Source: Pseudomonadota bacterium
Lineage (GTDB): Bacteria; Pseudomonadota; Gammaproteobacteria; Xanthomonadales; Xanthomonadaceae
Length of the DNA: 53,057 nucleotides
NCBI GenBank assembly: GCA_023399815.1
Contig: JAEWOJ010000194.1
Location: 1 to 53,057, forward strand
Reading direction: 5' to 3'
Shown: piece by piece, positions 17,075-25,188 of the stretch
Numbering within the stretch: position 1 is the stretch's first letter
Layout: every line of letters starts with the position of its first letter
Translations under genes and position numbers: made by a program
Notes under the pieces: model-generated
What the model was told of the DNA's origin: nothing
The model's database searches: none
Seen by the model: only the letters and a program-made list of their open reading frames with translations

Positions 17075-17694
17075 CAGCGACCTCCAGTGCCGTAGCCAAA
17101 GCCAGGCGCGTAGTACAGCGAATAGAAATCCCTGTTTGCCCGTCGCGTCTCCGCCTGATCACGGCTGGTCTTGGCGAGCGTGGCGGCTCCGGAGAACACG
17201 TTGCCCAGCGCGTCGGCGTTGAGCTGGGAGCGAGCGCCCGCGAGGTTGTTCCGCAGCGACATGGCCGCATTGCTCGCCCCGGTGGTCATGTCCGCGCCGG
17301 TCTGCGCCAGCTGGATCATGTTCATCCGGCTGGTCTCGTCGGCGTTGCGCAGCTCGTTGGCCGCGCTCTGCGCCAGGCGGTCGGCGGTCAGGATGCCCTG
17401 CTGGTAGTCCTGCCCCAGCTGGCGGTTGGCATCCACGGATGCAGAGCCGCCCGTCAGGCCGTTGCGCGCCATGGCGAAGCGCAAGCTGCGATCCGCTGCA
17501 TCATGCTGCCGGTCCAGGTTCTGCCGGTAGAAGCTGCGGGATGCGCCCAGGAAGTCGTTGATATCGGCCTCCCGCTGCGGGCTGCCGTAGATCTGGTTGA
17601 TCTGCTGCATCGAACGGTTGATGTTCGCCTGCCGCAGCCCTTCCTGCTGGGTAGCCTGCTGCGCTGCCTTGTTGGAACCGCCACCGAAACCCAT
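17074..17694 (-). CDS. Internal virion/structural protein
   Basis: 206 aa, starting MGFGGGSNKAAQQATQQE, Gln/Asn/Ala-rich and helical. No enzyme motif. Overlaps both neighbours by one base. It shares composition and length with the adjacent ejection-type proteins and is probably a head-core component. Confidence 0.6.
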   Translation of the reverse strand: MGFGGGSNKAAQQATQQEGLRQANINRSMQQINQIYGSPQREADINDFLGASRSFYRQNLDRQHDAADRSLRFAMARNGLTGGSASVDANRQLGQDYQQGILTADRLAQSAANELRNADETSRMNMIQLAQTGADMTTGASNAAMSLRNNLAGARSQLNADALGNVFSGAATLAKTSRDQAETRRANRDFYSLYYAPGFGYGTGGR

Positions 17695-18209
17695 TACTCA
17701 CCTCGCAGACGGGAGAAGTGGGCGACGTCCTCGCCCCTGATGCCGAAGTGGCGCCACACGCCCTCCGCCCTGAACCCCAGCGACCGCTCGAACCATTCGA
17801 TGGCCTTCTCGCGGCCGGTCAATGCGCTGGTCTGGATGCGGTGGGCGCCCCCTTCGTAGATGCGTTCCATCGCCCAGCGCGTGGCCTTGGTCATCGCGCG
17901 CCATTGCTGCGCCCAGCCCTCCTCCGTCCCCGCCATCCACGCCTGCCACACGCCCTCGCCCGCGGGGTGGAAGCCACCGGCAGCGGCGGGCAGGTTGTCG
18001 TCCTGAAGCACCGTGAATGCGAAGCCCTGGGACTTTTGCGCCAAGTCGATCAGCGCGGCAGCGGCAACGTCCGGCGAGAACTCGGCCAGCCCCGTCACAG
18101 CCAGGAATTGCGCGCGCTCGTCTTCCCGCATCCGCTCCGACAGGTAGACCAGATGCGCCGGGCGGCACGGGACAATGTTCGATGGAAGGCGAGCGGGCAG
18201 CATGGTCAT
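17694..18209 (-). CDS. T7 gp13-like internal virion protein (GNAT fold, DUF2833)
   Basis: 171 aa. The C-terminal segment GREKAIEWFERSLGFRAEGVWRHFGIRGEDV has the GNAT-type end, and the whole fits the T7 gp13/DUF2833 group found beside podoviral tail genes. Acetyl-CoA binding has not been shown for that group and no clear Q/RxxGxG/A loop is visible here, so activity is doubtful. A late-block motif lies 18-31 nt upstream of the start. Confidence 0.7.
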   Translation of the reverse strand: MTMLPARLPSNIVPCRPAHLVYLSERMREDERAQFLAVTGLAEFSPDVAAAALIDLAQKSQGFAFTVLQDDNLPAAAGGFHPAGEGVWQAWMAGTEEGWAQQWRAMTKATRWAMERIYEGGAHRIQTSALTGREKAIEWFERSLGFRAEGVWRHFGIRGEDVAHFSRLRGE

Positions 18210-18226
18210 ATGCTCGCCGTTTCGCC

Positions 18227-18240
18227 CAAGGCATCAACGG
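18227..18240 (-). promoter_or_regulatory. Late-block motif copy b
   Basis: Minus strand CCGTTGATGCCTTG between the nozzle gene stop (18243) and the gp13-like start (18209). Continues GGCGAA as in copy c. Confidence 0.5.
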
Positions 18241-18242
18241 AG

Positions 18243-20105
18243 TCACGCCATCCCGCGCATGTCTTGCAGGTACAAGCCCAGCGCATTCCACTGCCACGGC
18301 TCGCTGCCGTCGTAGGTCAGGCGCACCGAGAGCGACGGCGCTGCCAACGGCATCGGAATCACCATGCCGGGGACCGTGTCCGCCGGCACCGTGTAGCCCG
18401 GCGTGAACAGGCCGCCGCTGCTCTGGTCGATGCCAAAGGACACCGACACCGCGCCCTGCCCGACGATGTCGAATCCGTACAGCATCTTGGTCACGCCCGG
18501 CTGGCCGAACTCCAGCCATGGCCACTGGATCATGCCCTCGAACGGGATGATCTCGAAATTCCACCCATCGCCGGCAATGCCGATCTCATCGCCAACCACG
18601 GACTCATCAACCACGTGGATGAAGTCGCCAGAGCGCAGGTACAGGGCGTCGCCGGCAATGGCCCAATCATCGATGACGAAAGGGAACTCGTAGCGCGACC
18701 AGGCGCCTACCTGCCCCATGCGGGTCATCGAGTAGACGAACACCTCGGCCGTTCCGGGAATCCATACCTCCCCCTCCCAGTGGCCGTCTGAGTTGAACAC
18801 GAGCCAGTACTGCCCCATCGCCGGGTAGTAGAGCGCCAGCGGCTTGGCATCCGGCGTCATCGCCTCGCGGACAAGGGGGTCGATGGGCATGCCCACATCG
18901 CCCGCCTGGAAGTTGGTGCTGCTGGCGGCGATACCCACCGTGCGCACGCCCTGCGAGGCGAGGAAGAACAGGTCGTTCGACACCGGGGCGATGGCGTGGT
19001 GCTGGGTGCTGCCCATCGGCAGCGCATCCAGCAGCGCCATGTTGGCCGGGTCCTCGTCTACCTGCCAGAGCTGGAACGCCTCGGCATTGAAGACGATCAG
19101 GTTGCCGCGGTACAGCCCCATGGCCTCCACCGGGTTGGAACCATAGTTCTGCAAGCCGGTCGGCAGATAGCCGGCATTGTTTTCGCTCGACCAGTCCAGC
19201 GGATTGACGGTCGCCGAGTAGCGCACGATGTCGTCGTCACCGCAGAAGACCTTGGAGGCGGCAATGGCGACGATCTTGGTGTTCGGGCAGTTCGGGTCCT
19301 CCACCCGTCGGGAGACGGCGCGGAACGTCACCGTGCCGTCCTTCACGTAGTCGCCCTCTTCCTCCGGCCAGGTCGGCTCAGTGTCGCCGCTGACGTACAG
19401 CGGCTCGGCGGTCCACTCCACGCGGGTTGCCGAGATAGCCTCCCACGTGACTTCGTTGTCCACCACCTGCTGGCCCAACACGGGCGGCCAAGCCGGCTCG
19501 CTGGAATCGGAGAAGCCCGACTCCGGCTGCACCGCCTTGTACGCAAGATCAGCCGGCAATCCAGCGAAGGTCCCCTGCACCTGTAGCGCATCGCCCCAAG
19601 TCGGGTGGTTGTGATCAGCGACAGACCAGAGCGCGATGCCGGCGCGGCAGTAGGCTGCGCCAGCAGGGCACGTCGCCGTGACCGTGGACTTCTTCCATGC
19701 CCCTCCGCTGCCGTTATCGATCTCGTTGCCTTTGTCGATGCGCAGCAGCGTGTCCGACCCATTGAACCAATGCACCTCCACCCAGCCACGGGTGGCGCCG
19801 GCGATGGCGGCCCCTTGCTCGATCATGCAGGAGGCGGTGATCTGCTTCCCTGCCGGGACAACAAGCTCGGTCTGGTTGAGCGCTTCGCCCGTAGCGACGT
19901 TGCCCGGGAGGCGGACACAGCCGACCCCGCCGAATCCATGCCCATCGGAGACGTATGAAGCGCCGCCCGTGTAGTCCCAGCCACCAGCCCCCGCGCTGAA
20001 ATCACCGTTCTCGACGGCAGTGGCGGTCGGCGAGGGTGCGGTAATCGGGACGACGATGTCACCGGGCTGGTAGAGCGTGCCGGGCTGCCAAGTGGGGTAT
20101 GCCAT
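18243..20105 (-). CDS. Tail nozzle (T7 gp12-like) protein
   Basis: 620 aa. The N-terminus WQPGTLYQPGDIVVP resembles a small carbohydrate-binding-like module. The C-terminal half (IVAIAASKVFCGDDDIVRYSATVNPLDW, LIVFNAEAFQLWQVD, QHHAIAPVSNDLFFLASQGVRTVG) is the beta-propeller pattern of podoviral nozzle or tail-tubular B proteins. It closes the portal channel and binds fibres. The previous gene supplies what looks like the family's N-terminus. Confidence 0.75.
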   Translation of the reverse strand: MAYPTWQPGTLYQPGDIVVPITAPSPTATAVENGDFSAGAGGWDYTGGASYVSDGHGFGGVGCVRLPGNVATGEALNQTELVVPAGKQITASCMIEQGAAIAGATRGWVEVHWFNGSDTLLRIDKGNEIDNGSGGAWKKSTVTATCPAGAAYCRAGIALWSVADHNHPTWGDALQVQGTFAGLPADLAYKAVQPESGFSDSSEPAWPPVLGQQVVDNEVTWEAISATRVEWTAEPLYVSGDTEPTWPEEEGDYVKDGTVTFRAVSRRVEDPNCPNTKIVAIAASKVFCGDDDIVRYSATVNPLDWSSENNAGYLPTGLQNYGSNPVEAMGLYRGNLIVFNAEAFQLWQVDEDPANMALLDALPMGSTQHHAIAPVSNDLFFLASQGVRTVGIAASSTNFQAGDVGMPIDPLVREAMTPDAKPLALYYPAMGQYWLVFNSDGHWEGEVWIPGTAEVFVYSMTRMGQVGAWSRYEFPFVIDDWAIAGDALYLRSGDFIHVVDESVVGDEIGIAGDGWNFEIIPFEGMIQWPWLEFGQPGVTKMLYGFDIVGQGAVSVSFGIDQSSGGLFTPGYTVPADTVPGMVIPMPLAAPSLSVRLTYDGSEPWQWNALGLYLQDMRGMA

Positions 20106-20884
20106 CAGAGCGCCCCCGTGCTGTTGCTGCCGGATTTGCTGCCGCCGCCGTAGCGATCCTTCACGGATGGAGGGACTGTCGTGGTCGGCGTTCCAGTCTC
20201 CTGGTCAACGCTGTAGGGGGTGCTGTTGCTAACGTCCTCGATGACGGTTTCGCCCGGATTTGCTGGCCATGCCGGCTCGGTGGTGCCGGAGCGGGGGCCG
20301 TCTCCCACCACGTCCGTCACCACGTAGCGGAAGCCGTTGTCCTCGGTTGGGACCACGACGTCGCCGAGCGCTCGGCCAACGTTCGGCGCCCATGGCGCAT
20401 AGCCGGCGCGGTCGGATTCGACGCGGTAGGCCATGCCATTGCCATCCGTGGGGCGCACCAGCGTGCCGGGCAGGTAAACGTGATTCGGCTGCCAAACCTC
20501 GCCCTTCTCCAGCCAGTAGTGCCGAATCAGACCGTCCTCGAACTCGGCTACAACGTACAGGTAGCCGAGGAATGGCAGGGCGAAATGGATGTCCTTGATC
20601 GGCATTTCAGGCGCTTCTGGGTGCCGCAGGACTTCAACCTCGACCCTCTCTTCTCCGATCACGACCTGGTGCGAGAAAACAACGAACTTGCCCTGGAACC
20701 AGACCAGGCCCTTGGTTCCGAAAGGCGGCACAATGGGAATCCGCGTCCCTGGCCGGCTCTTGATGGTGCGTGCGGCAGTGACGTAGCCGTTGAGCAGGTC
20801 GTAGAGCGAGTCCGGCGAGGCGCCGCCCTTATCGCGTAGGCGGGTAATGCCGGCCTTTACGGCGGAAAGCGATTGCTGCCTCAC
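20105..20884 (-). CDS. Tail nozzle N-terminal protein
   Basis: 259 aa from GTG 20884 (GTGA overlap with the adaptor gene). Begins RQQSLSAVKAGITRLRDKGGASPDSLYDLLNGYV and TIKSRPGTRI, as the N-terminus of stabilisation/nozzle proteins, then has a YLPGTLVRP module like the one at the start of the next protein. With the 620-aa gene it appears to make a two-piece nozzle. Ends SNSTGAL. Confidence 0.65.
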   Translation of the reverse strand: MRQQSLSAVKAGITRLRDKGGASPDSLYDLLNGYVTAARTIKSRPGTRIPIVPPFGTKGLVWFQGKFVVFSHQVVIGEERVEVEVLRHPEAPEMPIKDIHFALPFLGYLYVVAEFEDGLIRHYWLEKGEVWQPNHVYLPGTLVRPTDGNGMAYRVESDRAGYAPWAPNVGRALGDVVVPTEDNGFRYVVTDVVGDGPRSGTTEPAWPANPGETVIEDVSNSTPYSVDQETGTPTTTVPPSVKDRYGGGSKSGSNSTGAL

Positions 20885-22059
20885 TGCGAATCCTCCGGCC
20901 AGCCGCCCACCGGGACAGGCCGTACCCATGGCGCCGTGGCGCGCGAAGCACCAGGCACGTAGCGGCGCGTATGGTGCGAACCGGCTACCAGGCTATGCAC
21001 ATAGCCGGCAGCCTGTGCGGCGTAGTTCTCCGCATCGGGCTGCCCATAATGCGCTTTGGCGTTCGCCAACGCCTGGAGGAAGATCGCCTCGGGATCGATA
21101 GTCGTCTCATCACTGTCCGCATCCAGCGGCAGCAGCCCGAAATGCCCCTTGATGCGCAGCTTCCACGTGTCATCCACCGGGGCCGGCCAGACCTCGATGC
21201 ACTGCCTGATCTCGTAGTGCGAAGGGATACCCGCACCGGGGCTGCCATACATCACCGGATCGATACCGCACACCAGCGGGCGCCAGCTCAGATCGCCCTG
21301 CGAGATGCCCACCCACGTGACCATGCGCGGATCCATGTGCTTCGGACAGGCGTCAGCGTTCGCATCGAAGTCGTAGAAGCGCACGCCCGGCTGCATGTCC
21401 CACGCGTAAAACCGCTCCATGCGGAACACGGAGTAGCGCCGGTAGAGCATCTCCTGCGCATTGCGGGTGAAGTCATCCAGCAGTGGCGCCATGCCGGGAG
21501 GAAGGACGCCCATCGCCACCTGCGTGGCGAAGCCTAGCCGGGTTGCCAGCCGATTGCGCATCTGCTCCAGCGTGGTGCGCGGGTAGTCATCATCGCAGGC
21601 GCAGTTGTAGCCGGTATCCGGTCCAGGCGGATCCGGCGGATCGGGATCATCAACTTCTACCTCGATGAGGAAGGAGTAGGTCTCCAACTCCGTACCAACC
21701 CACTCTTGGGGGGCAGCATAGAGAAGCGGGTTTCCCGGGAATAGCTCAATCACGAACTCAGAGGGCAGGAATTCCGTCTGTGGATCGGCCTGATTGGGAA
21801 TGCCATAGTCGTTGTCGTGCTCATCCTGCCAATAGAACCCAGCAGGCGGCCCATAGGGACCAGCATTGCTATAGGCGACCACGGTGATGCGCACCAGCGG
21901 CGCAGCGCTGCCGAAGTCCAGCGACCAATTCGCCGTGCCGCTGGTCCCTGCTGCCGTGACGATAGAGTCGGCGCCAAGGGATGCGTGGACATCGCCCTGC
22001 TGCCCAGTTTCGGCGAACTCGTACATCAACCCACTGTCAACGAGTGAAACCCACGCCAT
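20881..22059 (-). CDS. Tail adaptor (head-tail connector) protein
   Basis: 392 aa from ATG 22059 (GTG 22062 possible). The C-terminal ~230 residues have the adaptor pattern of T7 gp11-type proteins: TTLEQMRNRLATRLGF, DDFTRNAQEMLYRRY, FYDFDANADAC, IEVWPAPVDDTWKLRIKGH. The N-terminal ~150 residues form an extra beta domain with a Pro/Asp linker (DDPDPPDPPGPDTG), unusual for the family. Good SD (AAGGGAG) and a terminator just upstream. Confidence 0.68.
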   Translation of the reverse strand: MAWVSLVDSGLMYEFAETGQQGDVHASLGADSIVTAAGTSGTANWSLDFGSAAPLVRITVVAYSNAGPYGPPAGFYWQDEHDNDYGIPNQADPQTEFLPSEFVIELFPGNPLLYAAPQEWVGTELETYSFLIEVEVDDPDPPDPPGPDTGYNCACDDDYPRTTLEQMRNRLATRLGFATQVAMGVLPPGMAPLLDDFTRNAQEMLYRRYSVFRMERFYAWDMQPGVRFYDFDANADACPKHMDPRMVTWVGISQGDLSWRPLVCGIDPVMYGSPGAGIPSHYEIRQCIEVWPAPVDDTWKLRIKGHFGLLPLDADSDETTIDPEAIFLQALANAKAHYGQPDAENYAAQAAGYVHSLVAGSHHTRRYVPGASRATAPWVRPVPVGGWPEDSQ

Positions 22060-22076
22060 CACGCTCTCCCTTCATC

Positions 22077-22110
22077 AAAAAGGCCGGCCAGAGTCACCCC
22101 CGACCGGCCG
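22077..22110 (-). terminator. Rho-independent terminator between head and tail genes
   Basis: On the minus strand GGCCGG (22109-22104), a 16-nt loop, CCGGCC (22087-22082), then TTTTT. It would limit read-through from capsid genes into tail genes and suggests a separate promoter or regulated read-through for the tail operon. Confidence 0.75.
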
Positions 22111-22137
22111 CCGTCACCTCGCCCTGACGAGGTTGGG

Positions 22138-22536
22138 CTACTTGCCGACGTCCTTCGCCGGCTCCGGCTTCTTCGCCGGCTCCGGCTTCTTAACGGGGGC
22201 ATGGACGCGCACGGCGGACTGCGCCGGACCATCATTGCCGCCGCCGGATTTGAAGCCGGCCGGACGCAGCTGCTCCGGCCCCATCGGGAACGCGCGCACC
22301 ACAAGGTCGGGAGCATTGATGCGGCGGTACTTGCGCTGCAGGCGGCGGAACTCGGAGTCGGCACCGACATCCAGCTCAACCTCCTCCCCGGTTTCTTCAT
22401 CCAGCACGCGCACGGAATTCGCGCCATGTACCACCTTCAGGATCGGCAGTTCATGCTCGGGAATCTTCGTCGGGATGACGGCCCCGTTGCCGCGGTCGAT
22501 CTCCACCAGCAGGAGGGGAAGTGTGATCGTGGACAT
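22138..22536 (-). CDS. Hypothetical head protein
   Basis: 132 aa, an N-terminal beta region (TITLPLLLVEIDRGNGAVIP) and a Lys/Pro/Glu tail with a tandem repeat KKPEPAKKPEPAK. No family recognised. Located after the capsid gene and before the terminator, so likely a minor head or head-completion protein. Confidence 0.6.
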   Translation of the reverse strand: MSTITLPLLLVEIDRGNGAVIPTKIPEHELPILKVVHGANSVRVLDEETGEEVELDVGADSEFRRLQRKYRRINAPDLVVRAFPMGPEQLRPAGFKSGGGNDGPAQSAVRVHAPVKKPEPAKKPEPAKDVGK

Positions 22537-22548
22537 GGGTCAGCCTCC

Positions 22549-22788
22549 TCAGCCCAGCATGCGCAGCGACGCCGCGGTGGATACGCGCACGAATGCGGGC
22601 AGTTCGTCGGCCTGCACCATGTCATTCGCGGGAACCGTCGCCAGCGTGGCCCAACCCGTGGAGCCGTCTGCGCTACCCTGAACGATCAGCTGCGCCTCGC
22701 TCTGGTTGTAGAAAATGGCCTCACCGCCAGGAAAGAACGGCGACACACCGATCTCGTAGGCGGTGTTGTTGATCGTGACAAGCTTCAT
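22549..22788 (-). CDS. Hypothetical small capsid-associated protein
   Basis: 79 aa, beta-rich (KLVTINNTAYEIG, GGEAIFYNQSEAQLIVQG, TGWATLATVPAND). No family recognised. Immediately downstream of the major capsid gene, a usual place for decoration or stabilising proteins. Confidence 0.6.
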   Translation of the reverse strand: MKLVTINNTAYEIGVSPFFPGGEAIFYNQSEAQLIVQGSADGSTGWATLATVPANDMVQADELPAFVRVSTAASLRMLG

Positions 22789-22829
22789 ATGGATCTCCGG
22801 TTAGCCCCAGCTATAGCCGGGGCATTGGG

Positions 22830-23873
22830 TCAGGCCAGGGTCACGACGGCCAGGCCGTTGCGCTGGTCGGTGGTAAAGCCGTATTTGGCAGTTCGCCCCC
22901 AGTAATGGACGTAGCGGTCCGGCAGGCGTTCGGGCTTGCGGTTGCGCATCCACTCGCCCTTGACGGGGCGCAGCTTCAGGCCAGCCTTGTTCAGGAAGAA
23001 GCCCATCTTCGAGTACGTGGTGCCGCCCAATTCCGCATCCAGCTCCGCGAATGCCGGATCGCGGATCACTTCCACGCCATGGAAGTAGAGGTTGTTGGTC
23101 GCCGGATCGACCGACACGCCGCCGCGATTGTTGCCGCCATCATTGATATGCCGGCTGGTCACGGCGTTGGCGCGGGTGCGGAACTCGTCGTACAGCGCCT
23201 CGCCAACGAAGATCGAGTCGGTGACGGCACCGCCATAGCGGGTGTTGTCGAACCACGTCGCCTCGAACTCATCGACCAGGTTGGCGCCCGCGATGTTCAG
23301 GTTGATATTGTTGCGCCAGTACGGATTGTTTGCCGCATTGACGCCGCCCACCGTACCCACCGCCGGGGTGGTGCTGATGATGTGGCGAATGCCCGGACAT
23401 GCCTTGGCCGACTGGCTGCCGTCCTGCAACAGCTCGAACGCCAGGTGGCGCTGCAGACCCATCCTCAGTGCTCGATGCGATTGCTTCAGCAGGTTGATGA
23501 GCTGGGTCTTCTCGTTCGCGGTCGGGGCCTCCTCGCCCTCGTCCGAGATACGGATACCCGCGGCCAGCAGGCGGTCTTCATCGAACCAGAAACCATCATG
23601 GACGTTGAAGTAGTTCCACGAGGTCCAGCGGTTCGGGTCGCGCTCGTTGTAGGTGACCTGATCCGCGCCGAAGTAGTTCTGCGCGTTGGAGTTGTTGTCG
23701 ATATACAGCGGTTCCTTGAACACGCCGTTGCCGAACACCGACTCTTCCTTGTTGGCGATGAGCCAATCCAGGAGGCGGTACTTCGGGTTGATCTGATCGA
23801 CCGGCTCTTTCTTGTCGTGCGTTTCCAGCGAGTAGTTCATCCCACGGACGAACTGTTCCTGAGTGAAGGCCAT
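22830..23873 (-). CDS. Major capsid protein
   Basis: 347 aa, full-length HK97-fold candidate of the podovirus coat type: starts MAFTQEQFVRGMNYSLETHD, with NRWTSWNYFNVHDGFWFDED and GVEVIRDPAFAELD. Follows portal and scaffold genes in the standard order. ATG 23873 is preceded by CGAGG; earlier in-frame codons are not needed. Its 148-nt leader holds a late-block motif and a perfect hairpin. Confidence 0.88.
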   Translation of the reverse strand: MAFTQEQFVRGMNYSLETHDKKEPVDQINPKYRLLDWLIANKEESVFGNGVFKEPLYIDNNSNAQNYFGADQVTYNERDPNRWTSWNYFNVHDGFWFDEDRLLAAGIRISDEGEEAPTANEKTQLINLLKQSHRALRMGLQRHLAFELLQDGSQSAKACPGIRHIISTTPAVGTVGGVNAANNPYWRNNINLNIAGANLVDEFEATWFDNTRYGGAVTDSIFVGEALYDEFRTRANAVTSRHINDGGNNRGGVSVDPATNNLYFHGVEVIRDPAFAELDAELGGTTYSKMGFFLNKAGLKLRPVKGEWMRNRKPERLPDRYVHYWGRTAKYGFTTDQRNGLAVVTLA

Positions 23874-23965
23874 GATGAATCCTCGAAGGTGATGGGGTGA
23901 TTTCCATCCACGTCGAGGCGGCCGAATCCTCATACTGACCTGCCGGGCGCGACTCCGACTTACTG

Positions 23966-23999
23966 CTGCGTGGCGTCAGCTACTGCCGACGCCACGCAG
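23966..23999 (-). promoter_or_regulatory. Perfect 12-bp stem-loop in capsid leader
   Basis: CTGCGTGGCGTC and its exact complement (23966-23977, 23988-23999) around a 10-nt loop, 93 nt upstream of the capsid ATG. No U-tract follows, so it is more likely an mRNA processing or stabilising hairpin than a terminator. Confidence 0.6.
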
Positions 24000-24014
24000 G
24001 TTGCACCATTCGCC

Positions 24015-24028
24015 CAAGGCGTCAACGG
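24015..24028 (-). promoter_or_regulatory. Late-block motif copy c
   Basis: Minus strand CCGTTGACGCCTTG, containing the scaffold gene's TGA stop, upstream of the capsid hairpin. Continues GGCGAA as copy b. Confidence 0.5.
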
Positions 24029-25167
24029 CTAGGCGGGCCATCGATTGCAAAGTTCAGCGCGTCCTCCACGGAATCGAAATTCCGCGGAGCCATGCTCCCC
24101 CGCGGGCCGCCGGGACGAACGGCACTCGGAGCTGGCCTCTGCGCAGGAGCGGCCGGGGCTGGCGCCGCGGCAACGGGAGTTGGTGCGGCGGCGTAGGCTT
24201 CCTGGATCGCGGATGCCCACTGCTGCGGCGGCAGGTTGCCCTGGATCACGGCCACCATAGGCTGGATCGTCTTGAACTTGACATCGAAGTGCTGAGGATC
24301 AGCTGCGCGAAGCTGGGCGCCAAGAGCCTGCACCTCCTGCATCGCCTGCTCCTGCGCATGACTCGCCGCCTCCGAATATTCCCTCGCCTGCCACTGGCGC
24401 TGCTGGCTGTCATGCTGGAGAGCCGTTGCCCGACGCGCGCGGATCAGCTCCTCGGCTGCCGCACGGGTCATGTCACCATCCGCCACCTGCTTGGCGAGTT
24501 CGGCATGCTCTGCCAGCGGGTCATAGCCTGGCGCCGGTCGACCCAACTGCTTGGCCAGCCAGGCCATTTCCTGCTGCATGAAATCGTAGGCTTGCCCCAT
24601 TGCTGCCGGGTCGCCGGAGTTGATGGCGGCCAAGTAGTTCAGAGCATTGCCCATCTGCTGGGGATCGGCCCCGGTAGACCTGATCGTCTCCTCCCACTGT
24701 TTGCCTCGCTCGGCCTCGGGGCGCAGGGATTCAACCTCGGCGGCGCGCTTCACCAACTGCGGTAGTTCGCCCACATCCTTGATGCCGGCGGCCTCCAGCT
24801 GCTCGCGTACCGGTGCCAGTTCCTTGATCTTTGCTGCCATCTCACGGAAGCGATCAGCGGAGTCCTTTTTCAGCCCAAGAGCGGTGATTTCTGCCTCTGC
24901 TTCCGCGTCCGGCCCAGGTTTGCCATCCGGCTCTCCCTTCGCGGGGTCTTTCGCCTCGGGCTGCGCTTCCTCGGCCGGGGTTTCCGATGCAGTCCCTTCG
25001 GGCAGTTCGGGCTTGCCATCCGCCGCGTCATCGGGCGCGCTTTCTTCGATTGCACGATCCAGCGACTCGGCCAATGCTTCATCAAGGCTCGGCTCCTGCT
25101 CGGGCTCGGTCGGCGCGTCCGGATTCAGCACGTCGTCGGGGATGGTGTCAGTTTCGTTCGGGTCCAT
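24022..25167 (-). CDS. Scaffolding protein
   Basis: 381 aa, very acidic and Pro/Glu-rich for the first ~95 residues, then long charged helices (ADRFREMAAKIKELAPVREQLE), then an Ala/Pro linker and a short C-terminal helix (FDSVEDALNFAID). Composition and position between portal and capsid genes are those of podoviral scaffolding proteins, which guide procapsid assembly. Confidence 0.75.
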   Translation of the reverse strand: MDPNETDTIPDDVLNPDAPTEPEQEPSLDEALAESLDRAIEESAPDDAADGKPELPEGTASETPAEEAQPEAKDPAKGEPDGKPGPDAEAEAEITALGLKKDSADRFREMAAKIKELAPVREQLEAAGIKDVGELPQLVKRAAEVESLRPEAERGKQWEETIRSTGADPQQMGNALNYLAAINSGDPAAMGQAYDFMQQEMAWLAKQLGRPAPGYDPLAEHAELAKQVADGDMTRAAAEELIRARRATALQHDSQQRQWQAREYSEAASHAQEQAMQEVQALGAQLRAADPQHFDVKFKTIQPMVAVIQGNLPPQQWASAIQEAYAAAPTPVAAAPAPAAPAQRPAPSAVRPGGPRGSMAPRNFDSVEDALNFAIDGPPSR

Positions 25168-25188
25168 CGATAGTTCCTCTCGTCACGG

